A program made the translations under genes and the position numbers. Under the pieces are notes generated by a model that was not told the origin of the DNA, ran no database searches, and worked only from the letters and a program-made list of their open reading frames with translations. Of a stretch of DNA of 16,255 nt, positions 1 to 8,511 are shown piece after piece (position 1 is the stretch's first letter; each line of letters opens with the position of its first letter). The stretch is taken from NCBI GenBank assembly GCA_001969505.1, contig LSSK01000950.1:1-16255 (forward strand). The letters run 5' to 3'. The stretch comes from Zancudomyces culisetae (Eukaryota; Kickxellomycota; Harpellomycetes; Harpellales; Legeriomycetaceae).

Positions 1-1690
1 ATTCATTCATTTTTAGTTTTTTTGATCAATCAAATTTATAGGCTTATTGTAGCTAAGTAAAGTAAACTAATCGTTGATTATACAAATTCATGATATCCGT
101 TCAAAATAAATTTAGACAGGCTATAGTTGTAGCATAAAATAGAACAGTTGTATATATAATGGTAGGATGAGAAAAATTAGAGTAATGCTATGAAAAATAG
201 TGAAAATGATGTCATGAAACTAATGTACATTCAATCATCAATCATCAATTCTCTTTTTTCGGTTTGAGTATTTGAATATTTGATTTGCACTCAATAACAC
301 ACTTGAAACTTTAATGCTAAAATGTGATGTGTTTTTGTGCCAAGTCAATGTTCCTCAGTTATGCTTATTGTAATATATAGCAACTAAACTTTTTGTAAGT
401 ATTTGAATTAGGCCATTCTGGAATTGTAAACTGCTATACTTCTTTTGGCAAGTAAATCGAAATTAAAAACCTAAACTAAATAATATAAAATAAACTCAAT
501 TCAGTAATATTCAATACTCCTCGTTGAGAACACATCAAATTCAGGCATATTTGATAAGCAAGAATTTGGTATTTCACAAAACCTGGAGCAGATATGCTCC
601 AATTATAATTCAAATGCATGTACAGCATATTCCAGAATTGAATGACGGTTGACGAATAACACAACATTAAAAACACCAACAGAGTCAACTATAGCTATTC
701 CACACATTACTTGTAGGAAGGGATAGGTATCGACCAAAACAGTTTCAGTTCACAAAATTTCAAAAATTATAGCCTTTAGGGTTATATTCCTTTCTAGCAG
801 CTAAATTAGAGTGAAATAAATTTTATACGGAGCATGAAATAAAAGATGATGTCTATTTTATAATAGAGTTATTTATTTCATTTTTTAGCCTGTTACATGA
901 ACCTGAGTTTATATTAAATGAGAATAGTAATATCTATATACAAGTTAATATCTATAAATTTATACTCCAAAAAAAGAAAATCGCTTAGATTAGTATTATT
1001 ATACTATACGCAACGAGATCGATACGTTAGTTAATGACATTTCGAATGCTCTTTCTATTTGTTGCTAAAATAAAAATCATGACTCTTTGTTCTTAGTTGG
1101 TCACATTTTGAATATATACATTTGTACTGTTACGATATTTGATATATACTAATATTGAAAGTTCTTTTTATGGTTTATTCCATTTAATAACTTTTTCTTG
1201 AATCTTAGATCTGAATAATTCCGTCATTATTCGCGAACGGAAATTAATTACATCTTTTTGATGTTAACATACTAATTAAAATGAATTTGATTATTTGATA
1301 TAATTTAAATTCCTCAATAATTTTTGATTTCAAAGTATTAGATTCTGTAGATCTTGTAACCTTTAGCACACGACAAGTTCTGTTGTCCTACAAGGTCCTT
1401 TCTGTAGATAAGTGTAAAGGATTAAAATATAGAGCTTTTTTAATGTTTTTTTTACGTCCATTTATTGCTGATTAGCACCAGTACCGTCAAAATATATAGT
1501 TAATTTACCTAAAAACTACACATATTCGGTTCAAACCTGTTGCTGTATACTGATCAACTTTCAAACTTTAATTCAAAGATCTTTTATTATGTATTAGTAG
1601 GGTGACTATCATTCTAACATAATATTAAATAAATAGTATGTGCAAATATCTATGCAATTAATAAATGGTAATGGTTTGATGTTATGATTA
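1..1690. other. Gene-poor AT-rich spacer, left flank
   Basis: No convincing coding region is visible on either strand. The longest open frame (minus, 476-688, 70 codons) has no recognisable domain and a composition expected of AT-rich noncoding DNA. The stretch holds many A and T runs and a small direct repeat of ATCA-type units near 230-250. Its right end (about 1580-1690) should carry the 3' UTR of the secreted-protein gene that ends at 1691. I see no tRNA, rRNA or transposon signature. Confidence 0.6.
1583..1588 (-). terminator. Candidate polyadenylation signal of secreted protein 1
   Basis: The plus strand reads TTTATT, which is AATAAA on the minus strand, about 103 bases past the stop codon at 1691. 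The second secreted-protein gene has the same hexamer at nearly the same distance. Such hexamers are common by chance in AT-rich DNA, so support is modest. Confidence 0.35.
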
Positions 1691-2107
1691 TCAAACTTCT
1701 GGGTTAAACCATATTACGGATTTTGCTTGACCTCCAATGTCATAAACCATATTTCCAGGATACAACCAGTGTTTCCTCAAAGAGTTGACGCACTTCCCTA
1801 TACAGTTTCTTTGGGTGCAAAACATAATTGAACCAGCACCTTTCTTACCGCCATCAAGTATAGCAGAATTAATATTTGGTATGTTGTAGCACCCATTTGG
1901 TAGTATTGCCACAGTATTAATTTTGTGTTTATAGTATGTCGTTCTAAACATTTGCATCTCCAATGTTCTTTTCTGTCTACTCAGAAGATTGTTGGGTTTA
2001 TACTCGACGTTCTTGTTTGCATCTGCCAACTGAGAGTTTTCGGTGTTAGCACTGGCTACAAATCTTGAGGCTATCAAAAGTACAATTGTCAACAAAATGT
2101 TTGCCAT
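1691..2107 (-). CDS. Small secreted cysteine-containing preproprotein 1 (novel paralogous pair)
   Basis: This is a 138-residue predicted secreted protein that I do not recognise. Residues 1-20 form a signal peptide (hydrophobic core, Ala-Ser-Ala before the likely cut after residue 20). Residues 21-47 form a polar pro-region ending in Arg-Gln-Lys-Arg (44-47), a kexin/furin-type site that would release a mature domain of about 91 residues. That domain has four cysteines at 73, 97, 102 and 106, a Pro-Asn-x-Cys-Tyr-Asn motif at 70-75, a Cys-x-Gly-x-Cys motif at 102-106, Asp-Ile-Gly at 123-125 and a Ser-Val-x-Trp-x-x-Pro tail at 130-136. The same plan occurs in the protein encoded at 3795-4235, with all cysteines offset by exactly seven residues. 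No N-glycosylation sequon is present. The start is supported by the signal peptide directly after Met and by an in-frame stop at 2138-2140. The frame is uninterrupted. The pattern of a Cys-Tyr-Asn start and a Cys-x-Gly pair loosely recalls small fungal crystallin-like or killer-peptide-like secreted domains, but this is a resemblance only. Role unknown: effector, antimicrobial or wall-associated peptide are all possible. Confidence 0.78.
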   Translation of the reverse strand: MANILLTIVLLIASRFVASANTENSQLADANKNVEYKPNNLLSRQKRTLEMQMFRTTYYKHKINTVAILPNGCYNIPNINSAILDGGKKGAGSIMFCTQRNCIGKCVNSLRKHWLYPGNMVYDIGGQAKSVIWFNPEV

Positions 2108-2204
2108 TTTTGTTTTTAAAGTTTTCTGCTGTATTTTTTATATTCAAGATAATGTTTTAAATACTTTTGGAGTGATAAAAATGAATTATTCAAGGGGTTT
2201 TAAT

Positions 2205-2213
2205 CCTTTTATA
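2205..2213 (-). promoter_or_regulatory. TATA box of secreted protein 1
   Basis: On the minus strand this reads TATAAAAGG, a strong TATA match, about 98-106 bases upstream of the ATG at 2107. It suggests a regulated, TATA-dependent promoter. The secreted paralogue has a TATATAAA about 80 bases upstream of its own ATG. Confidence 0.5.
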
Positions 2214-3684
2214 CTTTTCTCTTATGATAAATCCTTCATATACATTAAAACGATATATAAACTACAGTTATCAATACTCCAACTATCCAGAGAATTGTTG
2301 TTTTAAGACCATTCTGTTTTTTTTTCGAGGATTTAAATTTATATTCGTTTTTGACTATAGTTGATTCTAGATTTAGCATTCCGTTTTATGGTTTGCGTAA
2401 CAGCCATTCTTTTCCAATTTTGTCAAAATTACACTTTAATATTATATTTATGAACGATTTGTGAGTAGAGTAATATGTTTTTATTCTAGTTTAATTAGTC
2501 TCATTTCAAGGCTAGATTACACATGTAATGAGTACTTCAATTTGGATTATTTTTTATATATGAAAAACTCTTGTTACTCATCATTTCTATTATAACCTGA
2601 ATAACAGATTTCTAAAATCTATAAGCAAAATCATTAAGAATGTCATATTTCAATAGCTAACGAGCATTATAAAAAAAAACAATTTGCTTATATTACCATC
2701 CTTTCACACTTTCCTCATACTCCTCTTTCTAAGTTTCTGTTTTCATTTTGAACAAATGTTGGGAGTGACTCAGTAGAAATTCAGCTATTAAGAATATAAA
2801 AAGCTATTGCTACAGAATAGAATCTATAGAAATAAATATTAGTTATTCTAGATAATTTTCTGGTGCTTTTGGAATTATTGCTTTTTGAGTTTGCGTCTAG
2901 TCAAATGAACATTTACATGTCCAAACAAAACTTCTAAAAAAATATATAAAACTCAAAATATAAAAAAGGAATACCATAGATCCAATAATTTAATAGTCTC
3001 GGGGTTTGATTCTAGTAAAGAGCAAGTGTTAAGGTGGTCGTCAAAAATAAAAACACAACAGGCTTTTAAATAAAGTTAGTAGCAGAACATAGAATTATTC
3101 AGCTTCCCTTTTGCACTCTAGGCAGATTCAGGTATATGAACAAATTAACAAAAACCTGGAGGAAAGACATTGACATATTTTGGGTAATTGGAATTTTTCA
3201 TTTGGTAGGTGCTAATATTGGGTTTAATCTAGTCTCAAAAAACAAAAACCAATTAATTTACAGAACGTTTACATCACTTAGCATCCTATAAAGGTGCTAA
3301 TACCCTTCAGTAAACAAAGTTCAGCAAAATAAATTTCATATTAATTCAAGGCGAGGTTCGTATTATTAGTTTATTGAGTACAAAACTCCGCTAATAAAAA
3401 TAAACTAGCTTTTTAAAATTTGGGACTCACAAGATGATTAGAAATAAGCACAAGTGGTTAAATATTATTGAAAAAAAAACGTGTTAAGCATAATTATTTT
3501 CTTTTAAATACTGCAATGGTGTTGGTTGGACTATCTGCAATCAATTAAATGATATTGTAACTGTATATAAAGCAATTCTGCTGGAGTAATTTCATGTTGA
3601 AATGTTAATTCTCTCAAAAATTCTCTACAATGAGTCCTATTTTACGCAAAAAGTCTTATTATTATAGTATAACTGCATTTTGGG

Positions 3685-3690
3685 TTTATT
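3685..3690 (-). terminator. Candidate polyadenylation signal of secreted protein 2
   Basis: TTTATT on the plus strand (AATAAA on minus) lies about 105 bases past the stop at 3795, matching the spacing seen for the paralogue at 1583-1588. Confidence 0.35.
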
Positions 3691-3794
3691 AAAAATAAAA
3701 ATCAATAAATCTAGATTATTTGTCTCGTTTGACACTTTTTATAAATCGAAAAAAAAAAACAGTATAAGCTATAAAGAGACATTGGGTACAAATT

Positions 3795-4235
3795 CTAGTA
3801 ATATGGTGAAATCCAAGTTACTGAAACTGCGGTTTTGTTTCCGAGATCTGCAAAAATATCTGGCAATTCATCTGATATTCTTCTGGGCATTACTCTGCAT
3901 AGACCATTGCAGTCTTCCGCTGCACATGCCACCAAGGCCCCCTTATACTTCATGTATTTTTCTGCCCTAAGTGAATAGACATTTTCCACATTGTAGCACT
4001 CATTTGGCCTGAGAGCAATTTTTTTCTGCGATGAATCGAAATTGGTGTTACCGAAAAGTTCAACAGACAATCCTCTGGCTCTTTTTGATCTCTTGGTATA
4101 CTTTTTTCCCAAATCCATATTTAGTTTGTAATTATCCATACCGTCAAAATTGAGCTTTTGAATATCAGAAGAGTTGTCAGCACTGACTACGACTGCGCCC
4201 AACAAAACTGAACCGAAAACGAATTGTCTAAGCAT
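3795..4235 (-). CDS. Small secreted cysteine-containing preproprotein 2 (novel paralogous pair)
   Basis: This is a 146-residue predicted secreted protein, paralogous to the one at 1691-2107 and not recognised otherwise. Residues 1-19 are a signal peptide (Val-Ser-Ala before the likely cut). The pro-region runs to two adjacent dibasic sites, Lys-Arg at 48-49 and 51-52, so a kexin would release a mature domain of about 94 residues. Cysteines lie at 80, 104, 109 and 113, giving the same C-x23-C-x4-C-x3-C spacing as its partner. Shared motifs are Pro-Asn-Glu-Cys-Tyr-Asn (77-82), Cys-Asn-Gly-Leu-Cys (109-113), Asp-Leu-Gly (130-132) and a Ser-Val-Thr-Trp-x-x-Pro tail (138-144). Outside these motifs the two proteins differ greatly, so the duplication is old or the genes evolve fast. 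Two N-glycosylation sequons are visible: Asn21 in the pro-region and Asn133 in the mature domain. The start is fixed by the signal peptide and by an in-frame stop at 4248-4250. Function unknown. Confidence 0.8.
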   Translation of the reverse strand: MLRQFVFGSVLLGAVVVSADNSSDIQKLNFDGMDNYKLNMDLGKKYTKRSKRARGLSVELFGNTNFDSSQKKIALRPNECYNVENVYSLRAEKYMKYKGALVACAAEDCNGLCRVMPRRISDELPDIFADLGNKTAVSVTWISPYY

Positions 4236-4313
4236 TTTTCTCTTTATCTATAGTGGTTGTAGTTACTTTACTAGAAAATGTTGTGGGATAGTTTGAAAAG
4301 CACATTAGGGTCA

Positions 4314-4321
4314 TTTATATA
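4314..4321 (-). promoter_or_regulatory. TATA box of secreted protein 2
   Basis: The minus strand reads TATATAAA about 80 bases upstream of the ATG at 4235. AT richness makes chance matches likely, but position and strand suit the gene, and the paralogue has a similar element. Confidence 0.4.
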
Positions 4322-5851
4322 CTGTTTAAAACTCACTGAACACAACTAGTAACTTAACTCATAGAATGAACAATAACATAGTAATATGAGTTTGAAGAGA
4401 TTAGGAAATCCCTCTCTCAAGGGTTTATGCAAAACGCTTTTTGTATTTTAGGCTATCTAGCTTTTTTTTAGTGTTGCATTGTGTTTGTGCAGGTCGTATC
4501 TCCAAATACACTAAAATGCAAAGTAAAGACTGATCTTCATTAAAATAAAGCAACAGCATAAACTCTTATAAACGTCCATATTTTCAGCAATACAACCTTC
4601 AAGCATCTTCGCCTGTAATAGTAACGAGTTGGGACAATGTAGAAACACTTTAACAAACTTTTATGAAAAGAGTAATTACAGAGCTCAATCTCTTTGTTTA
4701 TAAATTGAGTAACTACTAATGAGGTGCTTACTCTAAATTCTAAACATACACATCTGTATCTAGACTCGTAAATGCAGATCGCAATTTAGACTCGACAGAA
4801 ACTCTAAGTTCGTATTCAAATCTTATTCGTGGGTTTTTCTGCTTAGAACAGGAATGTAATGTTTAGTAGTGAAGGCACCACTATTTATAGCGAACAAAGA
4901 TAACAATGCGAATTCGGCACATTATTACAGTTAATGCTAGCAAAAAAAAGGAATTATGTTATATATTTATTGATCTACTACCACATTATTTTATGCATAT
5001 ATCTCGTATTTAATTATGAGCCTCAAGTTTTATTGCATCATTAACGTTTTGCATTGCTGAGATGCTTTTAAGAATAAGAGTTTTTGGATTTCGACTTGCG
5101 AATAACTAGAGTTTTTTATTATGAAGCTACTAACCTCATAAGCCAAGTCGTAAAACCATTGTTTTGAAGTTAATTCGTATTTGGAGCTTTACACTATTTA
5201 GTGGTTATTGGAAAACCAGAAAAACTAATTTTACTTGGCTAAAACTACAACTACTCATAATCCTCTTACTAATTAAAACAAGCGTATATCTGGGTAAACA
5301 AAGTATCTAATTACCTAGAAATATTGTAGCACTTGAGTTTATTGAAGACAATTCCAAAGCCATTACAAAAAAAAATAAAGACCTCAAGTTGATACTTTTT
5401 TTTTTCAATGTGATTCTTTCAGTATAAGACTACTTTTACATTGTTTGTAAACCACACCAACTTTCCCCTTCTTTGCTATTGTTTTGAAGGGGATCTGCTA
5501 TAACAAAAAAACGCATATGATAAAAGTATAACACTTTCCACTTTCAACGCAGATAAATAGTCAGTGCCCCTCCTCTTCCGAGTTTGAGCATTGTCAAATA
5601 AGCATGTTAAATCTGTTGAGTTAATCGACCTATTTTACCTTTTACCTCATTTTAGAAAAGCACATTCTTGTCACTCAATTCCCCTCCTCCTTCTCCGACT
5701 ATTTCTCCCTGGGTCCCATTTTTATCCAATTTTCATAAGCACTTATCAATTGAATAAACTGAACCTATTGATTGGTTAATTATTCTGTTTCAAGTTTATC
5801 TAAAAGCAAATAAATATGTATGGTGGAAGGTGGGTGGGCGAGTTGAAGAAA

Positions 5852-5870
5852 GGGGGGGAGGGGGGCGGGG
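5852..5870 (+). repeat. G-run cluster, possible G-quadruplex
   Basis: Three plus-strand G runs of 7, 6 and 4 are separated by single bases (A, C). The 7-run can supply two G tracts, so four tracts of three or more are available. Two more GGG runs lie just upstream at 5832-5838. This is very unusual in such AT-rich surroundings. It lies about 525 bases upstream of the carnitine acetyltransferase start. Confidence 0.55.
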
Positions 5871-6170
5871 AAAGAAGAGGTTTGTGCGTAAAAGAAAATA
5901 AATAAAAGAACATGAAAAAATATAAAATACAATCTCGTCTTTACAAATATTGGCTAGGCCCAAAAAAAAAAAAACTAAAACATTGGCTAAACCCCGAATT
6001 GGTGATAAAACCAAAACTACAAAAACTTGAAGATAAAATAGTTTAAATGTATTTATATATTCACATGTTCGTGCGTTGTGTATGATATATAACCTGGAAA
6101 AATCAAATCGAAACAACACCAGTTATTAATAGGCATACTATACTAACGTTGACAGGGAATAACAAAGTAC

Positions 6171-6200
6171 AAAACAAAACAAAACAAAACAAAACAAAAA
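6171..6200 (+). repeat. (AAAAC)n microsatellite
   Basis: Five perfect AAAAC units followed by AAAAA lie in the upstream region of the carnitine acetyltransferase gene, probably near or within its promoter or leader. It is a simple tandem repeat that could vary in length between strains. Confidence 0.85.
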
Positions 6201-6272
6201 GTATTGTAAGTAAACCAGCTATATTCACGAAATTACTGTATTCCCCTCCAACAGATATACGTTTATTTGCGT

Positions 6273-6288
6273 ATATATACATATATAT
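6273..6288 (+). promoter_or_regulatory. TATA-like tract upstream of carnitine acetyltransferase
   Basis: An alternating TATATATACATATATAT tract lies about 107-122 bases before the ATG at 6395, a plausible core-promoter distance for this genome. It could equally be a simple AT repeat. Confidence 0.35.
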
Positions 6289-6394
6289 GGTTTTTGGTAT
6301 GATAATTGTAGAGAGGTTAGGGGTGTGGTGATGAAACCGATTTTGAGTATGAATAATAATATAAATACAATCGCTGATAAAATGTAGAAATAAA

Positions 6395-8470
6395 ATGGCC
6401 ATAATTCGACGGGTATTTGACAATGACAAAAAACTGCCACGGTTACCACTTCCGCCAGTAAGACAAACCATGGAGAGATACTATGAATCTCTACAGCCCC
6501 TTTTTACCGAGAGCGAGTTGTTGGAAATTAAAAAGAAAATTGACGAATTTCTGGCACCTAAACATCAAGTAATTGGGGAAAATGGCGAAAAGCAGATGGT
6601 AAGCACGGCGGACGTGCTTCAGAAACGACTAGTTGAGTATGAGAAGACGCAGCAGTATAGTTGGTTGGAGCTTTGGTGGGAGGAAATGGCGTATTTGGGT
6701 TGGCGCGAGCCCTTGTTCATAAACTCTAACTATTGGGTTTCAATTTTCCCTCATCCAAAACCATATGGGCAGATAGGATACAAGGAACTTGGGATAAAAA
6801 CACGCATGGAGCCTGGAAGAGCCGTTTTCAAGAATGTAGGGTATAGTGAGTTTCAAATCCGGGTAGCGGCAAGCATGATAAATAAAGCAGTCGAATTCAA
6901 AGATATGCTAGATAACGAACAGCTACCTTCGCATCTTGTCGGATCAAAACCTATGTGTATGAACCAATTTAAAAACCTATTTGGGGTCACGAGATTGCCA
7001 CGACCTGAGAGAGACGAGATATACAAGTATACGGGATATATAAAGTATATAATTGTTATGGTTCGAAATCAGATATACAGAGTACCCATTTACACTGAAA
7101 AAGGAAAGAGACTACTTGATGGTGATATGGAAGATCTTTTAAACAGAGTAGTTGAGGATGCACAAAGCTTAAAAGACAGCGAGCTTGAACCACCAATAGG
7201 TATAATAAGTGCGGGGCACCGTGATAGGTGGGCAGCGGCATATGCAGAACTGGCACAACACAACAATCCAACTGCACAGGCAACATTGCAGGAAATCCAG
7301 CATTCGGCATTTGCAGTATCATTAGAGGATTTCTGTGTTCCTAAAGAGCGAGATGAGGCATCATTTCAGAGGCTTTTGAAATCTGGAGCCAATTCAGGAC
7401 ACAACAGATGGTATGATAAACACATATCGATGATATTTGATAGAAATGGAAATTATGGAGCGATGGGAGAACACTCGCCAGCAGATGCGGTAGTTCCAGC
7501 ATACCTACACGAGTATGTGGCCACACAAACATACAATTCCAAAGTTAAGCTGGAAAAGGATAGAGGTAGTCCATCGGTGTTTAGATCGGTTGGGAGCGAC
7601 GGTACTAGATTAGAATACCCAGAATATAGAGGCGATAGTGTTGAATCACCAAAAAGATTAAAATTTGGAAAAGTATCAGAAAACGTTTTGAATATGATCA
7701 AAGAAACAGAGCAGGAACTTCAGGTTCTTGAACAAGAGAGTGTGGGACAGATGGTATATTTCCAAAAATACGGATCAAAGTACATAAAAAAACTGAAAGT
7801 ATCACCAGATTCATATGTCCAGATGGCACTTCAGCTTAGCTATTACAAAATACATGGAAAGTTTGCGCCGACTTATGAGTCAGCAAGCACTCGGATGTAC
7901 CAGCATGGACGTACGGAAACGATTCGATCGTTGACTAACGAAATGGCAGCGTTTGTAAAAACAATGATGAATCGGGAAGCCAGCACAGAGGAAAAGTATG
8001 CAGCGTTGCAGGCAACATCTAAAAAACACAGCCAGGTTGTGAGGATGGCATCTAGTGGACAAGGGATAGACAGACACATGCTTGGGCTGAGACTCGCGTG
8101 TTCACGGTTGAGGCCAATAGAGAACGAGCCACGATGTGATTTTGCAGATGCAGAGGCAGTGTTTTCAGATGCAGCGTTTGCAAAATCAAGTACTTGGAGT
8201 CTATCAACATCCGGACTATTTCCCAATACGGTGATATCACATGCAGGGTTTGGATGTCCAGTGATGCAGGAAGGGTATGGAATGAACTATATTATTAACC
8301 CAGAAGCTATTAAATTGGGGCTTGAAGGGAAAACAGGACCAAGGGCGGGGAAATCAGATGTGACGCTGTATGCGCAGACGCTGTGCAAAGTGCTTGAAGA
8401 AATGCAATTCACATTTGCAAGAGTTATTGAAGGTGAAAAGAAACATAATGTTGGTAGTTCTAAGCTTTAA
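6395..8470 (+). CDS. Carnitine O-acetyltransferase, peroxisomal type (C-terminal SKL)
   Basis: This enzyme of the choline/carnitine acyltransferase family reversibly transfers acetyl (or short acyl) groups between CoA and carnitine. In fungi this exports peroxisomal acetyl units during growth on fatty acids or acetate. The 691-residue intronless protein begins with the family's Leu-Pro-Arg-Leu-Pro-x-Pro-Pro entry motif (14-21). The catalytic histidine is His360 in Gly-Glu-His-Ser-Pro-Ala. A Lys-Lys-Leu-Lys-Val-Ser-Pro-Asp segment (465-472) fits the CoA-binding region. Arg-Thr-Glu-Thr-Ile-Arg-Ser (506-512) and Ser-Thr-Ser (603-605) fit the carnitine site, and Gly-Tyr-Gly-Met-Asn-Tyr (627-632) matches the conserved C-terminal motif. 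The last three residues are Ser-Lys-Leu, a classic peroxisomal targeting signal. No clear mitochondrial presequence is seen. The start has a good context and an in-frame stop at 6362-6364. Substrate chain length cannot be fixed by eye: the region just before Gly620-Cys-Pro has an extra residue compared with the pattern I expect. The gene converges with the ankyrin gene, 41 bases apart. Confidence 0.96.
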   Translation: MAIIRRVFDNDKKLPRLPLPPVRQTMERYYESLQPLFTESELLEIKKKIDEFLAPKHQVIGENGEKQMVSTADVLQKRLVEYEKTQQYSWLELWWEEMAYLGWREPLFINSNYWVSIFPHPKPYGQIGYKELGIKTRMEPGRAVFKNVGYSEFQIRVAASMINKAVEFKDMLDNEQLPSHLVGSKPMCMNQFKNLFGVTRLPRPERDEIYKYTGYIKYIIVMVRNQIYRVPIYTEKGKRLLDGDMEDLLNRVVEDAQSLKDSELEPPIGIISAGHRDRWAAAYAELAQHNNPTAQATLQEIQHSAFAVSLEDFCVPKERDEASFQRLLKSGANSGHNRWYDKHISMIFDRNGNYGAMGEHSPADAVVPAYLHEYVATQTYNSKVKLEKDRGSPSVFRSVGSDGTRLEYPEYRGDSVESPKRLKFGKVSENVLNMIKETEQELQVLEQESVGQMVYFQKYGSKYIKKLKVSPDSYVQMALQLSYYKIHGKFAPTYESASTRMYQHGRTETIRSLTNEMAAFVKTMMNREASTEEKYAALQATSKKHSQVVRMASSGQGIDRHMLGLRLACSRLRPIENEPRCDFADAEAVFSDAAFAKSSTWSLSTSGLFPNTVISHAGFGCPVMQEGYGMNYIINPEAIKLGLEGKTGPRAGKSDVTLYAQTLCKVLEEMQFTFARVIEGEKKHNVGSSKL

Positions 8471-8473
8471 GGT

Positions 8474-8504
8474 GGAGAAAAAGAGAAAGAGAAAGAAAAA
8501 AAAA
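8474..8504 (+). repeat. Homopurine tract between convergent genes
   Basis: A 31-base run of only A and G, built of GA3-5 units, fills most of the 41-base gap between the two stop codons. It lies in the 3' UTR of the carnitine acetyltransferase and, as polypyrimidine, in that of the ankyrin gene. It could form triplex DNA or slow polymerase, but this is inference. Confidence 0.6.
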
Positions 8505-8511
8505 TTACAAG

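Larger units (their letters stand above)
2108..3794. other. Spacer between the two secreted-protein genes
   Basis: The right-hand part of the upstream gene's promoter lies at 2108-2300. The rest is AT-rich with short A and T homopolymers and no convincing gene. Open frames near 2043-2306 and 3680-3970 on the plus strand are antisense shadows or short chance frames without domains. The last 100 bases before 3795 should hold the 3' UTR of secreted protein 2. I see no mobile-element ends. Confidence 0.55.
4236..6394. other. Long spacer holding the secreted protein 2 promoter and the carnitine acetyltransferase upstream region
   Basis: No supportable gene is present. 4236-4400 should be the minus-strand promoter of secreted protein 2. 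4400-5500 is AT-rich without visible structure. 5560-5720 has pyrimidine-rich patches. 5852-5870 is a G-run cluster, 6171-6200 an AAAAC tandem repeat, and 6273-6288 a TATA-like tract ahead of the carnitine acetyltransferase. Several short open frames overlap here on both strands (5591-5779 plus, 5796-6119 minus, 6103-6471 minus), but they contain low-complexity hydrophobic or homopolymer-derived sequence and no domains. Confidence 0.55.

Noticed and set aside
476-688. 70-codon minus-strand open frame with hydrophobic start and three cysteines.
   Set aside because: There is no shared motif with the secreted pair, no dibasic site and no domain. The composition is that of translated AT-rich spacer.
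1520-1545. GGTTCAAACC resembling a tRNA T-arm (B box).
   Set aside because: The flanking bases do not form a T stem, and no acceptor or anticodon arm is found around it.
3680-3970. 96-codon plus-strand open frame.
   Set aside because: It largely overlaps the secreted protein 2 gene in antisense and has no domain of its own.
5318-5345. Minus-strand Cys-Tyr-Asn codons resembling the first-cysteine motif of the secreted pair, possible remnant third copy.
   Set aside because: Only about ten bases match, the frame stops four codons later, and none of the upstream signal peptide or downstream cysteines is visible. A similar short match occurs near 125-140. Chance is the better explanation.
5796-6471. 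Overlapping minus-strand open frames of 107, 122 and 74 codons upstream of carnitine acetyltransferase.
   Set aside because: They translate homopolymer, AAAAC and G-run sequence into low-complexity hydrophobic stretches and run into the promoter and start of a certain gene.
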